IMG/VR virus record: IMGVR_UViG_3300036985_003929
Location: 1-24,288 of that record
Length of the DNA stretch: 24,288 nt
Strand: one strand, 5' to 3'
Source: a virus
A program made the position numbers and the translations under genes. The notes below the pieces were generated by a model. That model did not search any database. It was not told where the DNA came from and was given only the letters and a program-made list of their open reading frames with translations. Shown piece after piece: positions 11,820 through 18,254 of the stretch; position 1 is the stretch's first letter; every line of letters starts with the position of its first letter.

Positions 11820-11890
11820 GGCGGTTAACCGTACCTGGGAGGGCGGTTTGCCCCCTTTTGCCGGAGGCGAAAATGAGCTATGATTAAGTC
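11817..11890 (+). promoter_or_regulatory. Hairpin-promoter repeat, copy 7
   Basis: 74 bp. GGTTAACC palindrome, GGGC/GCCC hairpin, and a spacer dyad near TTTTGCC/GGCGAAAA. The -35 is TTTTGC (11856-11861), the spacer 17 bp, the -10 TATGAT (11879-11884), then TAAGTC and ATG 11891. The upstream ATGAGC found in copies 5, 9 and 10 is present but leads into an in-frame TAA, showing it is not the true start. Confidence 0.87.
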
Positions 11891-12145
11891 ATGAAAAAAG
11901 AAACCGCTATGACCCTCCCCCCCGCCGCGCAGGCGGTACGTGACGCTGCGTTTGAGCCTTGGCAATCCACTGACACTCCAGAATCCATTGCCGCCGCCGC
12001 CCTGCGGGCTGCTGCGGAGCAGGTGGTGCCACACCGCGACACGCCTCTCCTTGGCGATGACGCTAGCTACGCTGATTGGAACGCCCGCGATGATGTGCGC
12101 GACCAACTCCTCGCCATCGCCGCCGAGCTGGAGGGTGCAAACTGA
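11891..12145 (+). CDS. ALRAAA-type paralogue 1, unknown function, predicted leaderless
   Basis: The 84-residue protein is one of three related products here. Shared landmarks are a PPAAQAVRDAA opening, an Ala-rich helix AAAALRAAAEQV and the C-terminal LLAIAAELEG. From memory, similar proteins are frequent in Synechococcus and its phages. Function unknown; the helices suggest a small helical bundle. ATG 11891 is 6 nt after the -10; ATG 11909 (MTLPPAAQ) matches the paralogue starts better and is an alternative. The next paralogue overlaps as TGATG. Confidence 0.7.
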   Translation: MKKETAMTLPPAAQAVRDAAFEPWQSTDTPESIAAAALRAAAEQVVPHRDTPLLGDDASYADWNARDDVRDQLLAIAAELEGAN

Positions 12146-12366
12146 TGGCTAACCTCTCCCCCGCCGCCGAGGCTGTTTTTACGGCAATACTCAATCTGAA
12201 AGACAACGTGAATCCGCGTCACAGGATTGCCGCCGCCGCCCTACGGGCTGCTGCGGATCAGGTGGCGCCAATCGAGTATGAGACCATTCAGGGTTGCTGG
12301 TACGAAAAGGAAAACAGCGTTCGGGAACAACTCATCGCTATCGCCGCCGAGCTGGAGGCTCAGTGA
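12145..12366 (+). CDS. ALRAAA-type paralogue 2, unknown function
   Basis: The 73-residue protein has MANLSPAAEAVFTAI, AAAALRAAADQVAP and LIAIAAELEAQ. It aligns with the gene before it and with that at 16330, so the pair is a tandem duplication. The middle segments differ strongly (YETIQGCWYEKENS here), while the ends are kept. TGATG overlap upstream; a GGAGG inside its 3' end serves the next gene, which overlaps as GTGA. Confidence 0.7.
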   Translation: MANLSPAAEAVFTAILNLKDNVNPRHRIAAAALRAAADQVAPIEYETIQGCWYEKENSVREQLIAIAAELEAQ

Positions 12367-12530
12367 AGTACGCCTTACTTGCTGCTCTCGCGGTTGCTGT
12401 CCCCACGATCCTCTTACCTGAGTGCGTAGTTTTCCACGACGGAATTTGCTTTCAAAGTCAGGCTCAATATGACCGATATATGGATTGGGGACCCGAACAG
12501 CAAGCTCTCGAAATCAACGCCAACAAATGA
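12363..12530 (+). CDS. Small membrane or exported protein
   Basis: The 55-residue product begins MKYALLAALAVAVPTILLPE, a hydrophobic N-terminal helix that could be a signal peptide or anchor. A short domain with two Cys (ECVVFHDGICF) and an acidic tail follows. The Cys could form a disulphide outside the cytoplasm. GTG 12363 overlaps the previous TGA; a longer frame from 12294 runs over the previous gene. The next gene overlaps as ATGA. Confidence 0.6.
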   Translation: MKYALLAALAVAVPTILLPECVVFHDGICFQSQAQYDRYMDWGPEQQALEINANK

Positions 12531-12763
12531 AGAAAGTCCGTACTCTGGCTCAAGCTCTGGCCGACCCTCGCGTTGCGTCATATAGTGATGAGCGTGATCG
12601 GGGGTTCTACAATGACGGCATCTGGCTTTATCTGAAAAGCCCCTGGTTCTGCCCCGATACTGACCTTCCTGTAGTCCATGAGTGGAATGTTCGCGACCTG
12701 TGTCGAAGCCTGAACAGCTGCTACGAGGATGAAAACCGAGCTGAAATCTACGAGATCTTCTAA
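12527..12763 (+). CDS. Small unknown protein
   Basis: A 78-residue protein: MKKVRTLAQALADPRVASYS, an aromatic middle (FYNDGIWLYLKSPWFCPD), and an EWNVRDLCRSLNSCYEDEN helix. No motif recognised. ATG 12527 forms ATGA with the previous stop. The following membrane-protein gene overlaps its TAA as TAATG. Confidence 0.62.
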   Translation: MKKVRTLAQALADPRVASYSDERDRGFYNDGIWLYLKSPWFCPDTDLPVVHEWNVRDLCRSLNSCYEDENRAEIYEIF

Positions 12764-13002
12764 TGGGAAACAGTTTTGTTTTTCTTCGTGTAGTGGGTAA
12801 TTACGGTCTGATCGTAAATACCATTTTTGGGCAGTTCTTTGACATGCGGCTGGCCCTGGTGATTAGCCTGTTACTGAGTCTCATAAGCATCCCCTACTAT
12901 GCTAAACACAGACTCTGGGACACTGTGCTTTTCATCGCATTCATCATGTCTATTAACCTGGCCAGCGTACTCAATGGAGTGCCTGGTTGCCGCGATCTTT
13001 GA
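12763..13002 (+). CDS. Small membrane protein, two or three helices
   Basis: The 79-residue product is mostly hydrophobic: LALVISLLLSLISIPYY (about 29-45) and TVLFIAFIMSINLASVL (about 53-70) are clear membrane helices, and the N-terminal GNSFVFLRVVGNYGLIVN may be a third. A short tail has one Cys. Possible roles include superinfection exclusion or lysis support; nothing in the sequence decides between them. Start overlaps the previous stop (TAATG). Confidence 0.65.
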   Translation: MGNSFVFLRVVGNYGLIVNTIFGQFFDMRLALVISLLLSLISIPYYAKHRLWDTVLFIAFIMSINLASVLNGVPGCRDL

Positions 13003-13005
13003 CTA

Positions 13006-13317
13006 ATGGCAAACAACCACGGACTACGTACAACTGGCAGACCGACGGGCAACTTTGGTCGTAACAAAATCCAGGCCAAGCCTGGCGAACTTGATCTGAC
13101 GAAAGAGATCCTCGACAAGGAAAACCTTCGCATTCCTAATCGCGACGAGTCATTTACCAAGCTGGTGACTGCCTATAATACCACCACAGACCCTAAACTA
13201 AAAAAGGCACTGTGGGAAATCTTGAAACGCCGCAAGGCCACACTCAACCCAATCAAAGTTAAACCCAATGGACGCCCAAGAGCTGAGTTCTGGGAGATGG
13301 TTAGCCAGGTACGATAA
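13006..13317 (+). CDS. Basic unknown protein
   Basis: The 103-residue protein starts MANNHGLRTTGRPTGNFGRN. It is Lys/Arg-rich with a helix LTKEILDKENLRIPNRDES and another at PKLKKALWEILKRRKATL. The basic helices suggest contact with nucleic acid, but no known fold is seen. ATG is 3 nt after the previous stop. Its 3' end overlaps the next gene by 50 bases if the first ATG there is used. Confidence 0.6.
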   Translation: MANNHGLRTTGRPTGNFGRNKIQAKPGELDLTKEILDKENLRIPNRDESFTKLVTAYNTTTDPKLKKALWEILKRRKATLNPIKVKPNGRPRAEFWEMVSQVR

Positions 13318-13537
13318 GGTGGAGTATCAATCGCCACTCTGGATCGTCTTCCAATCGGAAACTGAAATTGTCTATGCTGCCAGCTACCAAGGTCAACCGA
13401 TTGCCCGTGTTTACAAGAAAGGCGGGGAGTGGTTTCTAGCCACTGCCTACCTCAGCCACTGGCAACCAGTTCCCACCTTCTCGAAATACGAAGGTTTCCT
13501 CCTCCTCCTCAACATCAAAAAACAGAATGAACTCTGA
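13268..13537 (+). CDS. Small unknown protein, start uncertain
   Basis: With ATG 13268 the product has 89 residues (MDAQELSSGRWLARYDKVEY) and overlaps the previous gene by 50 bases. GTG 13319, 1 nt after that gene's stop, would give 72 residues and avoid the overlap. The shared part has alternating strands (LWIVFQSETEIVYAASY, PIARVYKKGGEWFL), like a small beta barrel. No family named. Its C-terminus overlaps a 16-codon ORF that bridges to the next gene. Confidence 0.55.
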   Translation: MDAQELSSGRWLARYDKVEYQSPLWIVFQSETEIVYAASYQGQPIARVYKKGGEWFLATAYLSHWQPVPTFSKYEGFLLLLNIKKQNEL

Positions 13538-13577
13538 AAAGAATAACGCAGTGGTCAACTCGGAATACATGCGATGA
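13527..13577 (+). CDS. Possible 16-residue bridging leader ORF
   Basis: ATG 13527 lies inside the 3' end of the preceding gene (stop 13535-13537), and this mini-ORF ends in TGA 13575-13577, overlapping ATG 13574 of the next gene as ATGA. It would carry ribosomes across an otherwise uncoupled 36-nt gap. The peptide (MNSEKNNAVVNSEYMR) has no known motif. It could be chance, as short ORFs are common. Confidence 0.3.
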   Translation: MNSEKNNAVVNSEYMR

Positions 13578-13816
13578 GTGTCGCAACACTAACTTGGTTC
13601 ACGATTGGCGCTTGCCTCGTTTACATCGTTGTTCAAGACGGCAATGTGTACGACTGGTTAGTGTTGCAGTCTAAGCGAATTAACCTTGATCTTCAACGCC
13701 TGTGGTTCAAGGTTCGCTACCACCCGGACAGCCCTTGGGTTCGCTACGAGATCAAGCGAAACGCGGACAAACTCGCCGCCGAATTCATCAAAGATCGGGA
13801 CAATGCTGGAAACTGA
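13574..13816 (+). CDS. Small single-pass membrane protein
   Basis: The 80-residue product has an N-terminal hydrophobic helix (about 3-21, VATLTWFTIGACLVYIVV) and then a basic cytoplasmic-type domain with amphipathic helices (KRINLDLQRLWFKVRYH and KRNADKLAAEFIKD). I recall similar short membrane-anchored proteins in cyanophages, without known function. The start is coupled to the possible bridging ORF. Confidence 0.65.
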   Translation: MSVATLTWFTIGACLVYIVVQDGNVYDWLVLQSKRINLDLQRLWFKVRYHPDSPWVRYEIKRNADKLAAEFIKDRDNAGN

Positions 13817-13817
13817 C

Positions 13818-14069
13818 ATGACTATAGATATCGTTGTCCTCGCCGATCAACCTGAGAACGAAATCAGTCGCTCGGTAACTCTTACGAACGAGCAGTGGGC
13901 TATTCTGGCGCTGTGTGCCGATTCCTACGCAGAAACTTACCGCGTGAAACACTCGCAGACGATTGCCACCTATGTTACGCGGGGGCAACTCGACCAGGCA
14001 CAACAAGAAGCCTCTCGAATGAACAATCTTCTTCAAACACTTGACAAACTGCAAGCAAAATTGGTATGA
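13818..14069 (+). CDS. Small unknown protein
   Basis: The 83-residue product MTIDIVVLADQPENEISRSV continues with TLTNEQWAILALCADSYAETY and a C-terminal coiled-coil-like helix (AQQEASRMNNLLQTLDKLQAKL). The start 1 nt after the previous stop is preferred; ATG 13803 (MLETD) is an in-frame alternative. The HAD phosphatase gene overlaps as ATGA. Confidence 0.6.
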   Translation: MTIDIVVLADQPENEISRSVTLTNEQWAILALCADSYAETYRVKHSQTIATYVTRGQLDQAQQEASRMNNLLQTLDKLQAKLV

Positions 14070-14461
14070 GTAAACAACCTGTTATCTTTGATGTCGACGG
14101 CACCTTAACTTCGGAGCATTACGACGAGGACAACCTCCTAACTCTGAAGGAAAACGCCGCGATGCTTCTTGTGGCGATCGCCCTGCAAGCTGAGCGCCCG
14201 CTGCTCATTTCAACCGCTCGTCCTGAACGATTGCGCCCGGAAACGACCGCGTGGCTGAAGCTTCACGGACTCCAACCTCTTCAAATCTTCATGCGCCCAG
14301 ACGAACTTGAGGGTGTTCCCGACTACATAATCAAGCAAGATCACCTAGACCAGATTCGCAGGAATTTCGGAGATCCCCTTGTGTGGGTTGATGACAACTC
14401 CGGGGTGATAAATATGTTAAAGAACAATAAAATCGCAGTTATTGCGGTGGCTTCCACTTGA
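14066..14461 (+). CDS. HAD-superfamily phosphatase (PnkP phosphatase-like)
   Basis: The 131-residue protein has HAD motif I FDVDGT (nucleophile D9, acid D11), motif II ISTARP, a downstream Lys (IIKQD) and motif IV VDDN. It is close in size and layout to the 3'-phosphatase domain of T4 Pnk and to small phage HAD enzymes that act on nucleic-acid 3'-phosphates or nucleotides. The matching 5'-kinase is encoded separately at 9670, so this phage may have a split kinase-phosphatase pair. ATG overlaps the previous stop. One perfect GGCGATCGCC (14173-14182), the cyanobacterial HIP1 sequence, lies in the gene. Confidence 0.82.
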   Translation: MSKQPVIFDVDGTLTSEHYDEDNLLTLKENAAMLLVAIALQAERPLLISTARPERLRPETTAWLKLHGLQPLQIFMRPDELEGVPDYIIKQDHLDQIRRNFGDPLVWVDDNSGVINMLKNNKIAVIAVAST

Positions 14462-14480
14462 GACCTCTATACCCTCTGCG

Positions 14481-14759
14481 ATGAAAAGAACCTTGTTCAC
14501 TTGCGCTTGCGGAAGCATTCAACACATCTTCGTTGTTTCTGCCAACGAGGATGACGCCTTCCTCGAAATTCACTTGTCGCCATTACCTTTCTGGCGGCGC
14601 TTTCGCAACGCCGCAAGTTATTTGCTCGGCCGACGTTCTCAGTGGGGTGACTTTGAGGAAATTGTTCTCACTCCCGAGATGGCTCTGGATCTGGGGGACA
14701 GGTTGATCGGGTGGGCACAAGACGAGAGTCAAATATTCCAACCTAATGATGTTTTTTAG
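14481..14759 (+). CDS. Small conserved-type phage protein with N-terminal CxCG
   Basis: The 92-residue product opens MKRTLFTCACGSIQHIFVV and continues with FLEIHLSPLPFWRRFRNAASY, then SQWGDFEEIVLTPEMALDL. Closely similar layouts occur in many tailed-phage proteins (CxCGS...H, GDFdEi.L), all uncharacterised as far as I know. Two Cys and a His at the start could form part of a metal site. ATG 14481 is chosen over an in-frame TTG at 14442. It is 19 nt from the previous stop, without a clear Shine-Dalgarno sequence. Confidence 0.72.
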   Translation: MKRTLFTCACGSIQHIFVVSANEDDAFLEIHLSPLPFWRRFRNAASYLLGRRSQWGDFEEIVLTPEMALDLGDRLIGWAQDESQIFQPNDVF

Positions 14760-14771
14760 TCCGGAGGCAAC

Positions 14772-14936
14772 GTGAAACAAGAAGAGTGGGAGGAACTCCT
14801 ATCAATTCGTAAAGAAATGAATGCCAATTTAATGGCACAGAGTACGGAAACCCAAGAAAAGTATGTGCAACTTCTAGTAAAGTCCCTGGAAGGCAAAGGC
14901 GACGGTCCCATCCGAGGTACGGTTTCCCCTACCTGA
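14772..14936 (+). CDS. Very small helical protein
   Basis: A 54-residue ORF: MKQEEWEELLSIRKEMNANL, then ETQEKYVQLLVKSLEGKG, probably one long helix or coiled coil. GTG 14772 has a clear GGAGG 4 nt upstream, one of the best canonical ribosome sites here. The final residues (GTVSPT) and TGA are encoded by repeat copy 8, which suggests the repeat arrived or changed after the gene and extended its tail. Confidence 0.6.
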   Translation: MKQEEWEELLSIRKEMNANLMAQSTETQEKYVQLLVKSLEGKGDGPIRGTVSPT

Positions 14937-14988
14937 TGGGGCGGTTTGCCCCCTTTGCTTCTGGGGCAAAAGGCGCTATAGTTAATGT
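14915..14988 (+). promoter_or_regulatory. Hairpin-promoter repeat, copy 8
   Basis: 74 bp. The first dyad is GGTACGG/CCCTACC-like instead of the GGTTAACC palindrome; the second is the GGGGC/GCCCC hairpin. The -35 is TTTGCT (14954-14959), the spacer 17 bp, the -10 TATAGT (14977-14982), then TAATGT and ATG 14989, with in-frame TAA at 14983. From CCCCC to the -10 it is the same as copy 4. Confidence 0.86.
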
Positions 14989-15195
14989 ATGGAAAACGAC
15001 CTTTACACTTTCACCCTCTGCCGCGCCGACTGGAAGCGGGTGGTTCAAGCCTTGCGCAACGAGGCTTTTAACCTCTCTCAAGAGTCCAACCGCGCCTGCG
15101 AGAAAGGTTCTCGCGACTACGGCACTCTGCTGTGGGAAGAGACCGCGATTCTCAACGCCATCGCCTCCGACATTGACTTCATCTTGCCCGAATGA
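14989..15195 (+). CDS. Small unknown protein, predicted leaderless
   Basis: The 68-residue protein starts MENDLYTFTLCRADWKRVVQ. It is helical (ALRNEAFNLSQESNRACEKG, then LLWEETAILNAIASDIDFIL). ATG is 6 nt after the -10 of repeat copy 8. The start MENDL resembles the product behind copy 6 (MENDLKQQ), perhaps a hint of shared 5' sequence. The membrane-protein gene overlaps as ATGA. Confidence 0.67.
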   Translation: MENDLYTFTLCRADWKRVVQALRNEAFNLSQESNRACEKGSRDYGTLLWEETAILNAIASDIDFILPE

Positions 15196-15416
15196 CCTAC
15201 CGTTCCCGTCGTAATCGTTCTATGTCTTCTTCATCTTCCTCTTCAGGTGGGATCGGTTTCACCGGTCTTCTCACTATCGTCTTTATCGTTCTCAAACTCA
15301 CTGGGAACATTGCATGGCCCTGGGTCTGGGTGCTTTCACCGCTGTGGATTAGTTTCCTCATCGGTGTTGCTTTTCTGGCTATTGCCTTCTTGATCGCTTA
15401 CCTTGCGTCAAAATGA
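15192..15416 (+). CDS. Small two-helix membrane protein
   Basis: The 74-residue product has a basic, Ser-rich start (RSRRNRSMSSSSSSSGG), then GFTGLLTIVFIVLKLTG and SPLWISFLIGVAFLAIAFLIAYLA, two strong membrane helices. Phage proteins of this layout are often labelled transmembrane Fragile-X-F-like; that name carries no known function. ATG overlaps the previous stop (ATGA). Confidence 0.72.
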   Translation: MTYRSRRNRSMSSSSSSSGGIGFTGLLTIVFIVLKLTGNIAWPWVWVLSPLWISFLIGVAFLAIAFLIAYLASK

Positions 15417-15568
15417 CTGACACCGAATACCGACAACTTTACAACTTGCTTCGCCGCTTCCAACTAGAGCAAGTTACCATCGGGGGCAAGACCTATAATG
15501 CCTGCGACACGCTGTTGCGCGAACTTTTCCCTTACTACTACAGCCAACATCAAGAACAAGAACGATGA
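15413..15568 (+). CDS. Very small unknown protein
   Basis: A 51-residue ORF: MTDTEYRQLYNLLRRFQLEQ, then TIGGKTYNACDTLLRELFPYY. Both ends overlap neighbouring genes as ATGA, which strongly supports it despite its size. No family recognised. Confidence 0.65.
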   Translation: MTDTEYRQLYNLLRRFQLEQVTIGGKTYNACDTLLRELFPYYYSQHQEQER

Positions 15569-16161
15569 AACTGAGCGATAACCTTGTTGAACGGCTAACG
15601 CAAGCCGACGTTGTTTGCAGCGACTGCGGTGATAAATACGGCAAGTATTCTGTCGGGTGCTCAAGCACCTGGGAGGGCCAATGTCATGTCTGCGGGGAAA
15701 CAAAACCCATCACCGAAGTGCGCGACTGGGGATACCTTGCCAAAGGAATTGCCCTGGCAAGGGCACAAGCGAACATCAAAGTTCAGAGTAAAGAAGTTGC
15801 CAACTACATGAAGTGCCAAGAAGAGATTGCATCTCAAGAGGAAGACGAGCCGGCAAGTTACGAAGAAGGAGACATCGTCTGTAAGTTTACTGAAGAGGAG
15901 GTTGGGTTCCTGAATGAGTGCCTGGATGTTATTCAGGAGCATCACCGTGGCCTTGACGAAAATGACCCTGTCGATGTCGCCCTATTTGAGAGCGTCGAGA
16001 AGAAAATCACCGAGCTTTATGCTGACTACTGCATCAAGTACGAACTGTCTCCCGCTCTAAAAGCCTACAACGCGAAGTATGGAACGTGGGGAACTGGCGA
16101 TGACGAGGCACGCTGGGAGGGTTTCCGCGATGCGTTTCTGATGCTGGAGGGTGGCAAGTGA
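15565..16161 (+). CDS. Zinc-ribbon protein, unknown function
   Basis: The 198-residue protein has an N-terminal zinc ribbon: C18-x2-C21 and C40-x2-C43 (CHVCGE). An acidic, mostly helical region follows (EEDEPASYEEGD, FLNECLDVIQEHHRGLDEND), with a C-terminal WEGFRDAFLMLEGGK. The ribbon resembles the HNH-like or DksA-like treble without further catalytic residues. It may bind RNA, DNA or RNA polymerase. ATGA overlap upstream, GTGA overlap downstream. Confidence 0.65.
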   Translation: MKLSDNLVERLTQADVVCSDCGDKYGKYSVGCSSTWEGQCHVCGETKPITEVRDWGYLAKGIALARAQANIKVQSKEVANYMKCQEEIASQEEDEPASYEEGDIVCKFTEEEVGFLNECLDVIQEHHRGLDENDPVDVALFESVEKKITELYADYCIKYELSPALKAYNAKYGTWGTGDDEARWEGFRDAFLMLEGGK

Positions 16162-16337
16162 CTGATTGCCTTGAGTCCCAATACAGGTTTAGCATTCCGC
16201 CCGCCCCGAAAGGGTACTGGGCCGTAGGAAAAAGTAGCTTTGGCCAAACTAGATTTGCCATCTACAAAAAACCAAACAAACTTCATCGACTCATGACGAA
16301 ACTTCTACTCGGGTGGGACTGGCTTGGTAATGACTAA
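16158..16337 (+). CDS. Small conserved-type protein
   Basis: A 59-residue ORF: MTDCLESQYRFSIPPAPKGY, then RFAIYKKPNKLHRLMTKLLLGWDW. The pattern RFAIY-KPN-HRLM-GW is one I recall in short phage and cyanobacterial proteins of unknown role, perhaps peripheral membrane binders. GTG overlaps the previous TGA and has GGAGGGTGG upstream. The next gene starts 8 bases before its stop. Confidence 0.68.
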   Translation: MTDCLESQYRFSIPPAPKGYWAVGKSSFGQTRFAIYKKPNKLHRLMTKLLLGWDWLGND

Positions 16338-16557
16338 ACTTTCCCCCGCTGCCCAGGCAGTTTATGAAGCTGCTATTGAGCAATCTACGTTCCCAAATGA
16401 TGCAGAGTGGGTTACTATTTATGCCCTGCGTGCTGCTGCGAACACCCTGTTAAACCACAAGTATTGGCACGACGGGTTCTGGGATAAGGAACCAGCGAAG
16501 TTCTACCGAAAGAAACTCCTCGCCATCGCCGCCGAACTTGAAAAAGGTGCCCCATGA
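16330..16557 (+). CDS. ALRAAA-type paralogue 3, unknown function
   Basis: The 75-residue protein shows LSPAAQAVYEAAIEQ, YALRAAANTLLN and KKLLAIAAELEKG, matching the paralogues at 11891 and 12145. The internal segment is unrelated in sequence, so only the ends seem constrained. ATG 16330 is used; TTG 16324 would add two residues. It is separated from its paralogues by about 4 kb, so the family spread after duplication. Confidence 0.7.
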   Translation: MTKLSPAAQAVYEAAIEQSTFPNDAEWVTIYALRAAANTLLNHKYWHDGFWDKEPAKFYRKKLLAIAAELEKGAP

Positions 16558-16736
16558 CTAAACTCACAGCACTCGAACTTTACGTGGTCATCGACACCCT
16601 GCTTCACTCTTTGAGTCACGGTAAGCATTGGACTGGTTCTGCTACAGAGGAAGCAAGAGACAATGTATTCAGAAAACTTCAAAGTGTCATGAATGAAATA
16701 ACTGTTGATCTGACTGTAGAGGATAGCAATGACTGA
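16554..16736 (+). CDS. Small unknown protein
   Basis: The 60-residue product MTKLTALELYVVIDTLLHSL continues with HWTGSATEEARDNVFRKLQSV, a helical protein of a kind common in cyanophages. Its N-terminal MTKL matches the start of the gene before it, possibly from shared 5' sequence. ATGA overlap upstream. The next gene starts 8 bases before its stop. Confidence 0.65.
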   Translation: MTKLTALELYVVIDTLLHSLSHGKHWTGSATEEARDNVFRKLQSVMNEITVDLTVEDSND

Positions 16737-17061
16737 CCAAAACCCAATCACCCCACCACCGGAGCTGGTGCAGCAGTGGGCCAGCGAGAGCCTAGCAACT
16801 CAGCACCTCTGCACCCAAGCCGCTCGCTGGGGGGCTGACCAGGAGCTGGAGGCGTGTGTGAAATGGATGAACGACAACGTGCCCTACGGTTACGGACATC
16901 GTGGCGAGGTGCTTCGTATTTCCCGCCGCCCCAAGCCGCCGAGCTTGAAGGAGCAGGCGCTTGCCAGCGTAAAACGATTTGAGGAGAACGGTGAGTTTTT
17001 CTCGGACCAGATGCGTGAGCTTGAGTTTATTCGTAAAGCACTGGAGCAACTCGATGACTGA
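16729..17061 (+). CDS. ITPPPEL/RRPKPPSL paralogue 1, unknown function
   Basis: The 110-residue protein has the fixed blocks NPITPPPELVQQW, AARWGADQELEACVKW, RRPKPPSLKEQAL and a final IRKALEQL. Three such proteins occur in this window. From memory, the family is found in marine Synechococcus and their phages, with no known role. Between blocks the sequence is variable. The GC-rich codon use matches the block motifs. A 30-residue membrane peptide gene overlaps its 3' end. Confidence 0.75.
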   Translation: MTDQNPITPPPELVQQWASESLATQHLCTQAARWGADQELEACVKWMNDNVPYGYGHRGEVLRISRRPKPPSLKEQALASVKRFEENGEFFSDQMRELEFIRKALEQLDD

Positions 17062-17146
17062 GTCGCTAGATAAGATTGACTCCTTGCTGTGTCTGATCTT
17101 CTTTTTTGGTTTTCTTGTTGGATTATTTGTAGGTGGAATTCGATGA
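17054..17146 (+). CDS. 30-residue membrane peptide
   Basis: MTESLDKIDSLLCLIFFFGF continues with LVGLFVGGIR, a single strong membrane helix after a short polar start. It overlaps the previous gene by 8 bases and the next as ATGA, the same grammar used by the larger genes. It lies exactly between two members of the same paralogous family. Small hydrophobic phage peptides can alter membrane proteins, but no function can be assigned. Confidence 0.55.
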   Translation: MTESLDKIDSLLCLIFFFGFLVGLFVGGIR

Positions 17147-17478
17147 CTAACCAACACCCGATCACCCCACCGCCGGAGCTGTTCCAGATGTGGGAGGACG
17201 ACATCCTTAACGAACGAGACAACGTTGATCATGTGCTGGACTGCGCCTGGAAGGATGGCTTCCTTGCTGGCGCCGACCAAGAGCTGGAGGCGTGTGTGGA
17301 GTGGCTGTTCAAGTACCAGTACGACGGCGAGGTTCCATTACTCCGCGCCGCCCGCCGCCCCAAGCCGCCGAGCTTGAAGGCGCAGGCGCTTGCCATTCTT
17401 GATGACGCTAACCGTGGCGACTTAGGTGATGACGAAATGGCAACCATCCGCCGCGCACTGGAGGCGCTTCCGGAATAA
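17143..17478 (+). CDS. ITPPPEL/RRPKPPSL paralogue 2, unknown function
   Basis: The 111-residue product has QHPITPPPELFQMW, GADQELEACVEW, RRPKPPSLKAQAL and IRRALEALPE. It differs from its neighbour in all linker regions but keeps the blocks in order. ATG 17143 overlaps the stop of the membrane peptide (ATGA), with AGGTGG upstream. The conserved Trp, Cys and RRPKPP blocks imply a structural constraint rather than decay. Confidence 0.75.
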   Translation: MTNQHPITPPPELFQMWEDDILNERDNVDHVLDCAWKDGFLAGADQELEACVEWLFKYQYDGEVPLLRAARRPKPPSLKAQALAILDDANRGDLGDDEMATIRRALEALPE

Positions 17479-17510
17479 GTAAGGTAAAACTATCCAACCG
17501 AAAAAGCAAA

Positions 17511-17828
17511 ATGCTCTCGACTCAAACACGGATCCGCCTTGAAGATATCGCTGCGAGGATTGCGGGAGGATTGAACGTTTCCCTCGAAGAAATGCAGTGG
17601 GCAACGAAGTGGAGCGAGCACAATCGCTCCGCCGCTGAAATTTTACGGAGAGCACGGCGGCGCGCAATCAACGGGGAACCAGAGAAAGGTTCTCTCGATG
17701 AACTTCTCGATGGCATGGATCTAGGAGACCCAGACCCCTCTAACCACCTGATTGGTCCGCAAAACCCTGTGGATCTGGCTGAGTGGTTTAAACAAGACAA
17801 ACCCGAAGATTGGAGAACACGGGACTAA
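17511..17828 (+). CDS. Unknown helical protein
   Basis: The 105-residue protein MLSTQTRIRLEDIAARIAGG continues with NVSLEEMQWATKWSEHNRSA, a basic EILRRARRRAIN helix and an acidic tail (LDELLDGMDLGDPDPSN). The arrangement recalls small phage proteins with a three-helix N-terminus. No motif assigns a role. There is a 32-nt gap upstream without promoter or Shine-Dalgarno sequence. Its TAA overlaps the next ATG. Confidence 0.65.
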   Translation: MLSTQTRIRLEDIAARIAGGLNVSLEEMQWATKWSEHNRSAAEILRRARRRAINGEPEKGSLDELLDGMDLGDPDPSNHLIGPQNPVDLAEWFKQDKPEDWRTRD

Positions 17829-18052
17829 TGTTAGACTTATCTTACCTGGCGGAGCAACCCAGCGAAGCCCAAGAAGAGGCTGTAAAGAAGGCTGTGGAAG
17901 CAGAGTGTGTACGTGCAATCGTAACATATCTGACTGAAGTTGCCGACACAATGGAGGCCAATGACATTGAATCTCTCAATGTTCCTTCGCTTCGTGCAAT
18001 GGCTGAACAGTTCACCAACCGACTTGAAAATGACCAAACAGAAAAAAACTGA
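17828..18052 (+). CDS. Small acidic helical protein
   Basis: The 74-residue product starts MLDLSYLAEQPSEAQEEAVK. It is acidic and mostly helical (AECVRAIVTYLTEVADTMEA, then LRAMAEQFTNRLEND). ATG 17828 overlaps the previous stop (TAATG). The next gene starts 23 bases before its stop. No family recognised. Confidence 0.62.
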   Translation: MLDLSYLAEQPSEAQEEAVKKAVEAECVRAIVTYLTEVADTMEANDIESLNVPSLRAMAEQFTNRLENDQTEKN

Positions 18053-18254
18053 AGTTCTGATCGACGATTGTTTCTATATCAAGAAACAACGCTGGGGCAC
18101 TTTCGTGTCGGTCCACAAAGACGGCAACGCACTCATTACTTCCCTCACCGAGGACCAGTGTTTGAACGCAACACGGTGGTATCTGAAAGCACAGCAAGAC
18201 GGTTTCCCCGACGACAGCAAAAGCTATGATGGCGTGGTAGGTGGGAAACTTTGA
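18030..18254 (+). CDS. Small basic protein
   Basis: The 74-residue product MTKQKKTEVLIDDCFYIKKQ continues with RWGTFVSVHKDGNALITSLTE and an ATRWYLKAQQDGFPDD helix: two or three strands and a helix. A longer frame from 17940 is only an extension over the previous gene. Its stop overlaps a TTG start (TTGA). Function unknown. Confidence 0.62.
   Translation: MTKQKKTEVLIDDCFYIKKQRWGTFVSVHKDGNALITSLTEDQCLNATRWYLKAQQDGFPDDSKSYDGVVGGKL

Noticed and set aside
14173-14182. HIP1 sequence GGCGATCGCC as host evidence
   Set aside because: I noticed one copy only, inside a gene; a single copy is not evidence for a HIP1-rich host.
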